Assembly (NCBI RefSeq): GCF_040049215.1
Contig: NZ_JBDZDN010000001.1
Location: forward strand, 310,001-374,000
Source of the DNA: Mesorhizobium_K sp040049215
Lineage (GTDB): Bacteria; Pseudomonadota; Alphaproteobacteria; Rhizobiales; Rhizobiaceae
Direction: 5' to 3'
Length of the DNA: 64,000 nucleotides
The notes under the pieces are model-generated. The model made no database searches, was not told where the DNA came from, and was given only the letters and a program-made list of their open reading frames with translations. The translations under genes were made by a program, and so were the position numbers. Position 1 is the first letter of the stretch, and every line of letters begins with the position of its first letter. This document shows positions 44,821 through 52,405 of this stretch, piece by piece.

Positions 44821-45070
44821 CTGCTTCCCGCTCGTGATTCGCTGGCGCCGATTTGTGCGTGCGCGGAACGGAGTGTGGCACGGACGGGCAGAACGTGCAG
44901 CCTTCATGGCTACCCAGACGACAGGACACGCCGCCAGGCGCTTCCGCGGCGTTACATTGATGTCACAGTCGGCTACTTAATGAGCGCGATGAGTAACCGG
45001 TGAAGACAGCATGCTTGACCGCGGGAATCGCATCGGTGATCAAGACGGTTTCAGGAAGGGGATTTCCATA

Positions 45071-45163
45071 GTGAAGAAGACCTATGAGAAGCCGACGCTC
45101 GTTCGGCGCGAGACGCTGAGCAAGGTGACTGCCGGGGACGGATCGGTACAACCCGCAGATTGA
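45071..45163 (+). CDS. Tandem leader peptide A (RiPP-like precursor)
   Basis: A 30-residue peptide starting at GTG with GGAAGGGGA upstream. Leader MKK-TYEKPTLVRRETLSKVTA, then core GDGSVQPAD. The leader fits the lasso pattern YxxPxLxxxGxxxxxTx with Glu for Gly, with Thr at the -2 position before a core beginning with Gly. The core is nine residues and ends with Asp9. It is first of three tandem genes whose leader DNA is almost identical while cores differ, the usual mark of a precursor array. The gap from the alcohol dehydrogenase (44821-45070) holds no other gene. Confidence 0.8.
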   Translation: MKKTYEKPTLVRRETLSKVTAGDGSVQPAD

Positions 45164-45226
45164 CAAGGTCGCTTTGACTAGGCGGTAGACCAGCGCCACA
45201 CATCTTTTGCGCAACGGAGCACTGTG

Positions 45227-45322
45227 ATGAAGAAAATTTATGAGAAGCCGACGCTCGTCCGGCGCGAGACGCTGAGCAAGGTGACTGCCGGGGACGGGTC
45301 GCTCCAGATCACAACAGCCTAA
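45227..45322 (+). CDS. Tandem leader peptide B (RiPP-like precursor)
   Basis: A 31-residue peptide with GGAG about 9 bases before the ATG. Leader MKK-IYEKPTLVRRETLSKVTA is identical to peptide A except one residue; the core is GDGSLQITTA. The first five core codons also match peptide A, then they diverge. There is no acidic residue at core positions 7-9, so a lasso-type ring is not possible here. The copy lies 156 bases downstream of A. Confidence 0.8.
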   Translation: MKKIYEKPTLVRRETLSKVTAGDGSLQITTA

Positions 45323-45333
45323 CAATGGAGCGG

Positions 45334-45465
45334 ATGATGAAAAAGACCTATGAGAAGCCGACGCTCATTCGACGCGAGACGCTGAGCAAGGTCGCGGCCG
45401 GCAGCAACTCGCCGCTCATCATCGACCCCAACGGCGCCATCGATCAGAACGGCACAGGCAGCTGA
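45334..45465 (+). CDS. Tandem leader peptide C (RiPP-like precursor with long core)
   Basis: A 43-residue peptide with GGAG 3-6 bases before two adjacent ATG codons. Leader KKTYEKPTLIRRETLSKVAA; the -2 Thr of the other copies is Ala here. The core has 21 residues, starts GSNSPLIID and continues with a 12-residue tail rich in Asn, Gly and Asp. Gly1 and Asp9 would allow a nine-membered macrolactam with a tail, the lasso topology, but no lasso enzymes are encoded nearby. It is the only copy with a long core. Confidence 0.8.
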   Translation: MMKKTYEKPTLIRRETLSKVAAGSNSPLIIDPNGAIDQNGTGS

Positions 45466-45516
45466 CGTAATTTCGCCTGCATCGTTGCCGCACCAGGTCG
45501 GCGGCCTCTTGGCGGA

Positions 45517-45699
45517 TCAGGCTCTCTTCGCCGCCATGTGCGCGTCCAGCTTTTTGCGCGACGGCCCGTAGCGCTTTATGATCGTCTTGGCTTCGTCGGG
45601 CGACACGCCGAACTTTCGAGCGAAGTCGGCGACTTCATATGTCTCGCCACTCGCCACCAGTTTGCGGTCTTCCTTCGTCTTGCTCTTGTCGTCGGGCAT
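45517..45699 (-). CDS. DUF3606 domain small protein
   Basis: A 60-residue protein starting MPDDKSKTKEDRKLVASGE and containing YEVADFARKFGVSPDEAKTI, the DUF3606 helical motif. The family is small, basic and common in rhizobia; function unknown. The ATG was chosen inside a much longer frame that reads through the tRNA gene. It is convergent with the tandem leader peptides, about 50 bases from the last one. Confidence 0.85.
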   Translation of the reverse strand: MPDDKSKTKEDRKLVASGETYEVADFARKFGVSPDEAKTIIKRYGPSRKKLDAHMAAKRA

Positions 45700-45923
45700 C
45701 GTCGTGACTCCGCTTTGCTCCAGAGCATTTACAATAGCAAAGATGCGGCCTCGGTTCCCCTGGCGCAAGTGCCGGCCGCGGCCCGAAATGATGGCGGGGA
45801 CACTAGCGGCCCGCATAACGTCGCCGGAAGGCGTTTGCGGCGGCCCATCATTGCGGACTTTCCACTGAATGCCGGATCGTTGCGGACCGAATCGATAGCT
45901 CTCTGAAATCGTTCGGACTACGA

Positions 45924-46000
45924 TGGTACCGTTGGCTGGGATCGAACCAGCGACCTCCGGATCCACAATCCGGCGCTCTAACCAGCTGAGCTACAACGGC
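45924..46000 (-). tRNA. tRNA-His (anticodon GTG)
   Basis: A 77-nucleotide cloverleaf with encoded CCA. Acceptor GCCGTTG pairs with CAACGGT (G1-U72 wobble), the D-loop is AGCTCAGCTGGTTAGAGC, and the anticodon stem-loop CCGGATTGTGGATCCGG has anticodon GTG. The T-arm is CGCTGGTTCGATCCCAGC. The base before G1 is T, so no G-1 is encoded, and the discriminator is A73 instead of the usual C73. This is the aberrant tRNA-His form of one alphaproteobacterial clade, matching the HisRS type in this window. Confidence 0.95.
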
Positions 46001-46145
46001 ACGCGCCCGTAGGGCTACCCGCGAGCGAACGTCAATCCGCTCGCCTGTCGGCGAGGGGTCCATAAGGGCTATCGCAATTTAATTCAACCCCGTCGCGCGG
46101 CAAAGGCCAAACTGAAAAGTCGCGGCCCGGCGATCGGAGGAAGAC

Positions 46146-46254
46146 AAAGAAAAGGCCGGCGGGAGGAGGTGCCGGCCTTTTCCTGTTACGAGCCGGCGGG
46201 AGGAGGTGCCGGCTGGTTACCCGGAAGGAAGCGGGAGGAGGTGCCGCCTTCCGG
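46146..46254 (-). ncRNA. Three tandem CCTCCTCCC hairpins in the phasin 3' region (cuckoo/CcsR-type sRNA)
   Basis: On the minus strand, starting about 20 bases after the phasin stop, three hairpins follow each other. All have the 10-base loop ACCTCCTCCC: 46221-46254 (stem CCGGAAGG/CCTTCCGG with an imperfect inner part), 46191-46214 (AGCCGGC/GCCGGCT) and 46151-46180 (AAAGGCCGGC/GCCGGCCTTT). The last is followed by TTTTCTTTG and is an intrinsic terminator. CCUCCUCCC loops define the alphaproteobacterial cuckoo RNAs (CcsR, alpha-r14), which can pair with Shine-Dalgarno sites. The RNA probably arises from the phasin mRNA; a separate promoter cannot be excluded. Confidence 0.75.
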
Positions 46255-46275
46255 TATTACTGGTCGCTGAAAGTG

Positions 46276-46740
46276 TCAGGCGACCTTAAGTTCCTTGACC
46301 GCCTTCTCGAAGACGGTCTTCATCGGCGCCGAAACCTTCTCGGCTGCCTTGCTGGCGGCGGCCTGGAAATCCTTGGCCTGCTCGACGCTCGCCTCGACGC
46401 GCTTGCGCAGGAACGAGGTCTGCAGCTCGATGACGTCCGACAGCGTCTTGGCGCCGAACAGGGCTTCGAGGTGATCGAAGCCGGCCTCGGCGTTGGCGCG
46501 GAAAGCCGAAATGGTCTTCTGCGACAGATCGCCGGAAACGCTCTTGGCTGTCTCGAAAGTCGACTCGAGGGCCTTCTGGGTCTCCTCGGCGCCGGTCTTC
46601 AGCTTCGCATAAGCTTCCTTGGACTGCTCGACGCTCTTTTCGGCGAAAGCGCGAATCTGGTCGGTCGCCTTGGAGGCGTCGAAGCTCGGAAACTCGATGT
46701 TCTCGATGAATTCTGCGGTCTTTTCAGCGGCCTTGGCCAT
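46276..46740 (-). CDS. Phasin
   Basis: A 154-residue all-helical phasin: AKAAEKTAEFIENIEFPSFD, then AFAEKSVEQSKEAYAKLKTG and GFDHLEALFGAKTLSDVIEL. Phasins coat polyhydroxybutyrate granules and limit coalescence. The amphipathic helices and the QTSFLRKRVEASVEQAKDF segment are typical of the alphaproteobacterial PhaP type. A large palindrome about 90-115 bases upstream may bind the granule-sensing repressor PhaR. The 3' region carries three anti-Shine-Dalgarno hairpins. The acetoacetyl-CoA synthetase gene at 55-57 kb may relate to the same polymer. Confidence 0.9.
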   Translation of the reverse strand: MAKAAEKTAEFIENIEFPSFDASKATDQIRAFAEKSVEQSKEAYAKLKTGAEETQKALESTFETAKSVSGDLSQKTISAFRANAEAGFDHLEALFGAKTLSDVIELQTSFLRKRVEASVEQAKDFQAAASKAAEKVSAPMKTVFEKAVKELKVA

Positions 46741-46826
46741 TTTCCTGTCCTTTGATAGAGAAGCGGCTCGAAGCTGTCTGCCTGGGCCGTCTTGTTGCTG
46801 ATGAAATTTATATAGAGCAATTCATT

Positions 46827-46856
46827 GTGCATTGCAACATAAATGTTGCGGTGCAC
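46827..46856 (-). promoter_or_regulatory. Large palindrome upstream of phasin, candidate PhaR site
   Basis: A 30-base dyad with perfect core GCAACAT-AA-ATGTTGC and outer arms GTGCA...TGCAC; 12 of 15 positions pair. TGC/GCA-rich dyads are typical of PhaR (AniA) sites controlling phasin genes. It also lies about 145 bases before pdhS on the other strand. Confidence 0.6.
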
Positions 46857-46999
46857 CATAACGCCTTGTGGCAATTAACCAATTCGCCAAATTGCCTCAT
46901 TGCCGCCACCAGCGTTGTGGACTGAAATCGGGCCGGGTTTTATTAACAAAGGGTTAAAAAAGCAGACCAGCCCAATTCGACCGGGCCCCAGGGAACCGC

Positions 47000-49900
47000 A
47001 TGGCGCAAGCCTCCTATTCCTTTCTCGACGTCGCCGCGCTCGACGAAGTGCGCGAACGCTTCGCCGCGGGCGACGCGCTGGCGATCTTGTCGGCCGACCT
47101 CGAGGAGGTGATCTGGGCAAACGGACCGGGTGCGGCGCTGCTGGGCCATGCCGACGTCGAGACGGCGCTGGGCGCGCAGGCGCCGCTCGGTGCTGCGGCC
47201 AAGCGGCAGATCGCGGCGACGAGCGGTTTTCCCGAGATCGGCCGCGACCGGGCGCTGCTGGTGCGGATCGCGACGGGCGTGTCGAGCCGCGCGGAGCGGC
47301 TCCTGGCGAGCGCCGTCACGCTGCCCGACGGCGAAAAGGCGATCCTGCTCGCGCGACCGGCGGAAAGCGGGGGCGAGGACGTCCAAGCGGCGATCGGCGG
47401 ATTCGCCGAAGCCGGGCATTTCGTGGCCTTGCTCGACATGGCCGGCGCGGTTCAGGCGGCGACTGCCGGCTTCGCCCGCCTCGGCCTCACCCAGGATGCG
47501 CTGGCGGAGATGGCGCACGAGGCGAGCGACGAACGGCGGATCGTCAAGCGCATGCTCGACGGCCGGCGCGCCGTGCTGCCGGCAGGTCTCGCGCGGCTGA
47601 CCGACACGCGCAGCCTGCTCGTCGTGATCGACGAGAACTGGGCGGAAGAGGCAGCGGCGCAGGAAGAAGCCGAGCCAATCGAGGCAACCGCGGAGGCAGC
47701 TTTGGCGACGGCCAAACAGCCGGCCGGCGAACCCTCGGTTGAAGAGCAGCCTGCCGCGGCTCGTGAAATCTGGTATCTCGGCAGCGAGCACGATCCGCAG
47801 ATCGGCCCGGCGGAAACGCCGTTGCCCGCAAGCGAGGAGCCGGAGCAGTCCGGCGAAGCGCAACTCGCGGCGACGGAGCCTACCGAAGAGCCCGCCGGCG
47901 AACCGCAACCGCCGGCGCAGGAAGAGCCTGCCGCTATCCCCGCTTCCATCCCGGAGACCTCCGGGTCCGGCATTTCCGAGCCACCGGCTTCGGGAGCCCC
48001 GACCGCCGGGCCTCCGGCTTCCGAGCCTCTCGCTGCTGCGCAGGAGCTGGAAGTGCAGGAGCCGGCGCCTCAAGAACCGGCATCGCCGGAATCGACGCCG
48101 ATCCAGCGCACGGCCGGTCCGATGCGTTTCGTCTGGCGGACGGACGCCGAGGGGAAATTCAGCCAGATCTCGCCCGATTTCGCGCGCGCCGTGGGCGACG
48201 AGGCGGCCGACATCGTGGGGCGCAGGTTCGAAGACGTGGCCAACGCCTTCGGGCTCGACCCGACCGGCGACATTGCCGGGCTGCTGGCGCGCCGCGACAC
48301 CTGGTCCGGCCGTTCGGTGTACTGGCCGGTCGCCGGCACCGATCTCAGGATACCCGTCGATCTCGCGGCGCTGCCCGTCTACGACCGCAACCGGACGTTC
48401 GAAGGTTTCCGCGGCTTCGGCGTAGCGCGCATCGGAGACGCGGTCGTCGACCCCGACGGCATGGGGCTGGTGCTGGTCAGGCTGCCGGAAGCGGCCGAGC
48501 CGGTGGCGACAACGCCGGACGATGAGCCTCCGAAGGCGGAGGATGGCCCGGCCGCCGAGAAGCCCGCCCAAATCATCGATGAGATTTCCCTGGCCGGCGA
48601 GGCGGCGGCGGACCCGTTCCGCGGCGAGAAGCCGGCTCTCTCGGTGACGACGGCGCCGGACCGCCGCCTGTCCGACAAAGTCATCAGGCTGGCCGAGCAT
48701 CGGCCGGCGGCAAATGACAGGACGCCGAGCGGCGGGGGCAATGCGGGCGGCGGCGAGCGGAGCCTTTCCACCGGCGAACGCATCGCATTCCAGCAGATCG
48801 GCGAGCGCCTGAAGAAGGACAGCGGCGTCGCCGCGGACGAGGCCCGCGAGAGGCGGCTGCCCGTTCGGGAGGCGACAGGTGAAACCGGCCGGCCAGCCGA
48901 TGGCGGCGACCACGCCGCTGTTGCGGCGGCGAGCGGCGGGGCGGCCGAGGACATTGCGGTGGACACGGCGGACGAAGAACTCGCCGACCTGATCGCGCTC
49001 GATGGCGAACCGCCCCCCGCGGCCGAAGCTCCAGACAAGGATGACGGCGAGACCTCGCAGCCGGTCGCGGAGTCGGCCGTGCCGGAACCGCCAACGCGCA
49101 AGCCAGGGCGACCCGGCCTGTCGCTGCTCGACTTCGCCCAGTGGGACCAGCCCGAGAAGACGGCGGAACCGGCCGAAGGGGACGAGACCTCGCGGGCGGA
49201 AGAAGCGGCGGACGACCGTCCGGCCGCGCTGGTGGAAATGGACGAGGCGGCAGCGCTCGACAAACGCGTAGGCCCGGCAGACGAAATGCCCGCCGCCGGC
49301 GATGCGCCGGAGGCGCCGATGTCTTCAGGGGTAACTGAAGCCGCAGGCGGCGCCGACGCCGGGCCGGCGGCGCATGACACCGCAGAAAGCCCGACCGCCG
49401 GAGCCGCGCCCGCCGATCTGGGGGAACCGCAGCCCGCCGACATCGGCGCGCACGGCGCCAGCGACAAGGCGGCCGGCGGCCTGTCGATCCTCGAAAAGCT
49501 GCCAGTGCCGGTGCTCGTCCATTCCGGGGACAGGCTGCATTACGCCAATGGCGAGTTCTTCACGCTGACCGGATATGGCTCGATCCGCGAACTGGCGGAA
49601 GCGGGCGGCATCGGCGTGCTGTTTGCCGATCCCTACGAGGACGAAGCCGAATATGAGGCCGAGCATGGGCCGCGGGCGAGGACCGACCGGCAGATGCGCC
49701 TGAAGACGCGAGACGGCGCGGAATTTCCGGTCGAGGCCTTCCTGCAGTCGGTGCCGTGGAACGGCGGCAAGGCGCTGCTGCTCGTGCTGTCGCGCGTCAA
49801 GGAAGGTGCGCCCGGTTCCGCCGGCCAGTCGCCGCTGATCGCCGAACTGGAGGCGCGCGTTGCCGAGATGCGCACCATCATCGACACGGCGACCGACGGC

Positions 49901-50965
49901 GTGGTGCTGATTTCGCGCGACGGCAACATCCGCTCGATCAGCCGGCCGGCCGAGGCGCTGTTCGGCATGGACAGCGACGATGTGGCGGGCAAGCCTTTCG
50001 CGTCGCTGTTTGCCATCGAAAGCCAGCGCGCCGCGCGCGACTATCTCAACGGGCTCTCGGACCACGGCGTGGCGAGCGTGCTCAACGACGGGCGCGAGGT
50101 GATCGGCCGCGAGGCCGAGGGGCGCTTCATCCCGCTGTTCATGACGATCGGCAAGCTGCCCGGCGATAGCGGCTATTGCGCGGTGGTGCGCGACATCACG
50201 CAGTGGAAGCGCGCCGAGGAAGAACTGACGCAGGCGCGCGCCGTGGCCGAGCGCGCCTCGTCGCACAAGAGCGACTTCCTTGCCCGCGTCAGCCACGAGA
50301 TCCGCACGCCGCTCAACGCGATCATCGGCTTCTCCGAACTGATGCTGGACGAAAGGTTCGGGCCGGTCGCCAACGACCGCTACCGCGACTATCTGCGCGA
50401 CATCAACCGCTCTGGCAACCATGTGCTCGACCTGGTCAACGACCTCCTGGACATCTCCAAGATCGAGGCCGGGCAGCAGGAAATGGCCTATGAGGCGGTG
50501 TCGGTCAACGAGACGCTGGCCGAGACGGTGGCGATGATGCAGCCGCAGGCCAATCGCGAGCGGGTAATCATCCGCTCGAGCTTCGCCTCGAAGCTGCCCG
50601 ACGTTGTCGCGGATCTCAGGAGTGTGCGCCAGATCGCGCTCAACATCCTGTCCAACGCGGTGCGCTACACGCAGGCCGGCGGGCAGGTGATCGTGTCGAC
50701 GGCCTACGAGGCGGGCGGCGAGGTGGTGATGCGGGTGCGCGACACCGGCATCGGCATGACGCCGGCCGAGATCGAGCAGGCGCTGAAACCCTTCAAGCAG
50801 ATCAATTCGCTGAAGCACACGCGCGGCGACGGCACGGGCCTGGGCCTTCCGCTGACCAAGGCGATGGTGGAGGCCAACCGCGCGAAATTCTCGATCCACT
50901 CCACCCCCGGCGAAGGCACGCTGGTGGAGGTGGCGTTCCCGTCGACCAGGGTGCTGGCGGATTGA
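47000..50965 (+). CDS. pdhS: PdhS-type sensor histidine kinase
   Basis: A 1321-residue cytoplasmic hybrid-free kinase. PAS-like segments lie near residues 15-75, 370-430, 830-920 and 950-1070. A very acidic, Ala-Pro-Glu-rich linker (about 210-370, 490-830) separates them. The kinase core is FLARVSHEIRTPLNAIIGFS (phospho-His), with ATPase boxes ALNILSNAVRYT, VRDTGIGMTP and GDGTGLGLPL. Architecture and kinase sequence match PdhS, the Brucella/rhizobial partner of DivK in the cell-cycle phosphorelay. Brucella PdhS is about 1035 residues, so this copy is longer, mainly in the linker. AGGGAA precedes the ATG. Confidence 0.8.
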   Translation: MAQASYSFLDVAALDEVRERFAAGDALAILSADLEEVIWANGPGAALLGHADVETALGAQAPLGAAAKRQIAATSGFPEIGRDRALLVRIATGVSSRAERLLASAVTLPDGEKAILLARPAESGGEDVQAAIGGFAEAGHFVALLDMAGAVQAATAGFARLGLTQDALAEMAHEASDERRIVKRMLDGRRAVLPAGLARLTDTRSLLVVIDENWAEEAAAQEEAEPIEATAEAALATAKQPAGEPSVEEQPAAAREIWYLGSEHDPQIGPAETPLPASEEPEQSGEAQLAATEPTEEPAGEPQPPAQEEPAAIPASIPETSGSGISEPPASGAPTAGPPASEPLAAAQELEVQEPAPQEPASPESTPIQRTAGPMRFVWRTDAEGKFSQISPDFARAVGDEAADIVGRRFEDVANAFGLDPTGDIAGLLARRDTWSGRSVYWPVAGTDLRIPVDLAALPVYDRNRTFEGFRGFGVARIGDAVVDPDGMGLVLVRLPEAAEPVATTPDDEPPKAEDGPAAEKPAQIIDEISLAGEAAADPFRGEKPALSVTTAPDRRLSDKVIRLAEHRPAANDRTPSGGGNAGGGERSLSTGERIAFQQIGERLKKDSGVAADEARERRLPVREATGETGRPADGGDHAAVAAASGGAAEDIAVDTADEELADLIALDGEPPPAAEAPDKDDGETSQPVAESAVPEPPTRKPGRPGLSLLDFAQWDQPEKTAEPAEGDETSRAEEAADDRPAALVEMDEAAALDKRVGPADEMPAAGDAPEAPMSSGVTEAAGGADAGPAAHDTAESPTAGAAPADLGEPQPADIGAHGASDKAAGGLSILEKLPVPVLVHSGDRLHYANGEFFTLTGYGSIRELAEAGGIGVLFADPYEDEAEYEAEHGPRARTDRQMRLKTRDGAEFPVEAFLQSVPWNGGKALLLVLSRVKEGAPGSAGQSPLIAELEARVAEMRTIIDTATDGVVLISRDGNIRSISRPAEALFGMDSDDVAGKPFASLFAIESQRAARDYLNGLSDHGVASVLNDGREVIGREAEGRFIPLFMTIGKLPGDSGYCAVVRDITQWKRAEEELTQARAVAERASSHKSDFLARVSHEIRTPLNAIIGFSELMLDERFGPVANDRYRDYLRDINRSGNHVLDLVNDLLDISKIEAGQQEMAYEAVSVNETLAETVAMMQPQANRERVIIRSSFASKLPDVVADLRSVRQIALNILSNAVRYTQAGGQVIVSTAYEAGGEVVMRVRDTGIGMTPAEIEQALKPFKQINSLKHTRGDGTGLGLPLTKAMVEANRAKFSIHSTPGEGTLVEVAFPSTRVLAD

Positions 50966-51134
50966 TAGCTGTGGATCGAGCGGGCGAAGCCGTTGCGAAC
51001 CGCCGCGTAGGCGCGAACGACGCCGGTCCGACGATCGCTGGAAACACATTAGCGTGATCGCCGGCTCGCGGCGCGTTGACGCACCGGTAGCCCGCCGGAA
51101 CCCATCCGATTGAAAGTGGTCATGAATCATCCAG

Positions 51135-51151
51135 TTTAGAATTGTTCTAAG
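51135..51151 (+). promoter_or_regulatory. Irr-type iron control element (ICE) upstream of fbpA
   Basis: TTTAGAA-TTG-TTCTAAG, one base short of the perfect ICE dyad TTTAGAA-N3-TTCTAAA. It lies about 120 bases before the fbpA ATG in the 50966-51271 gap, which contains no gene. Irr is the haem-linked iron regulator of rhizobia. Repression by iron, or activation under iron limitation, is inferred. Confidence 0.7.
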
Positions 51152-51271
51152 TTGTTGATTTCACAAGCTCTAATCCTTGACGAAAACAGTCAGATTTAGG
51201 ATAGAGAGCACGTTCCGACAGGAACCAGGGATGAAGCACTGCGCCACACCCTCGATGGCCAGGAGAGACAC

Positions 51272-52309
51272 ATGAACATGAGAACGAATTCCGCCGCCGC
51301 GGCTTTTGCGCTGGCATCGCTGTTTTCCGGCGCGGCGCTGGCCGACGGCACGGTCAACATCTACACCTACCGCCAGCCCGAACTGATCCAGCCGGTGCTC
51401 GACGCATTCACGGCCGAGACCGGCATCAAGACCGAGGTGCTGTTCCTCGACAAGGGCCTGGCCGAGCGCGTCGCCGCCGAAGGGCAGAATTCGCCAGTCG
51501 ACGTGATCATGACGGTCGACATCTCGCGGCTGACCGCCGCCAAGGAAGCCGGCATCACCCAGGCGCTGAACGACGAGACAATCAATGGGCTGCTGCCTGC
51601 CGAATACCGCGATCCCGAAGGCCATTGGTTCGGCCTGACCAAGCGCGCCCGCGTCGTCTATGCCTCGAAGGACCGCGTGACGGACACCGCCATCACCTAT
51701 GCCGACCTCGCCGACCCGAAGTGGAAGGGCAAGATCTGCATGCGCTCGGGCCAGCACGACTACAACCTCGCGCTGATCTCGGCGGCGATCGCCCATTGGA
51801 GTCCTGAAAAGACGGAAGCGTGGCTGACCGGCCTCAAGGCCAATCTCGGCCGCAAGCCGGACGGCGGCGACAGGCCGCAGGCCGGCGCCATCGTGGCCGG
51901 CGAATGCGACATCGCGCTCGGCAACACCTACTATGTCGGGCTGATGCGCACCAACGAGAAGGACCCGAAGGAGAAGGAGTGGGGCAACGCGATCAACGTG
52001 ATCTTCCCGACCTTCGAGAACGGCCTGACCCACGTCAACATCTCGGGTGCCGCGCTGGCGAAGAACGCGCCGAACCGCGAGAACGGGGTGAAGCTGATCC
52101 AGTTCCTGGCCGGCCACAAGGCGCAGCAGATCTACGCCGAGGCGAACTACGAATATCCGGTCGAGCCGGGCCTGGAGCCGTCGGAGATGGTGAAGTCATT
52201 CGGCGAACTCAAGGCCGACACGCTGCCGCTTGCCGAGATCGCCAGCCACCGCAAGGCGGCGTCCGAGATGGTCGACCGCGTCGGGCTCGACGACGGCCCG
52301 TCGTCGTAA
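51272..52309 (+). CDS. fbpA: Ferric iron ABC transporter, periplasmic binding protein
   Basis: A 345-residue secreted protein with signal peptide ending SGAALA. The mature start DGTVNIYTYRQPELIQPVLD, then LDKGLAERVAAEG, RARVVYASKDRV and CDIALGNTYYVGLM, places it in the FbpA/FutA ferric-binding family; the Tyr pair in TYYVGL is the usual iron ligand region. It delivers Fe(III) to the permease encoded next. An ICE-like element precedes it. No ATPase gene follows the permease here, so FbpC must be encoded elsewhere. Confidence 0.93.
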   Translation: MNMRTNSAAAAFALASLFSGAALADGTVNIYTYRQPELIQPVLDAFTAETGIKTEVLFLDKGLAERVAAEGQNSPVDVIMTVDISRLTAAKEAGITQALNDETINGLLPAEYRDPEGHWFGLTKRARVVYASKDRVTDTAITYADLADPKWKGKICMRSGQHDYNLALISAAIAHWSPEKTEAWLTGLKANLGRKPDGGDRPQAGAIVAGECDIALGNTYYVGLMRTNEKDPKEKEWGNAINVIFPTFENGLTHVNISGAALAKNAPNRENGVKLIQFLAGHKAQQIYAEANYEYPVEPGLEPSEMVKSFGELKADTLPLAEIASHRKAASEMVDRVGLDDGPSS

Positions 52310-52405
52310 GGATCTTCGTTCGAGCGATCGATCGCAGGAACAAGGACGCCAACGAGCCGGGCTGCCCCACGCGGCCCGGCATTTGCATACAGGGACAGGC
52401 TCAAC

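Noticed and set aside
44963..45325. A 120-codon minus-strand frame over the tandem peptides, with an internal repeat
   Set aside because: Its repeat is just the reverse reading of the duplicated leader DNA. The plus-strand peptides have ribosome sites and a conserved protein motif.
28215..45465. Complete lasso-peptide cluster
   Set aside because: No asparagine-synthetase-like cyclase, transglutaminase-like leader peptidase or RRE protein was found. Only leaders are lasso-like.
45513..45966. Long form of the DUF3606 gene reading through the tRNA
   Set aside because: The upstream codons overlap the tRNA-His gene and lack homology; the short form holds the whole domain.
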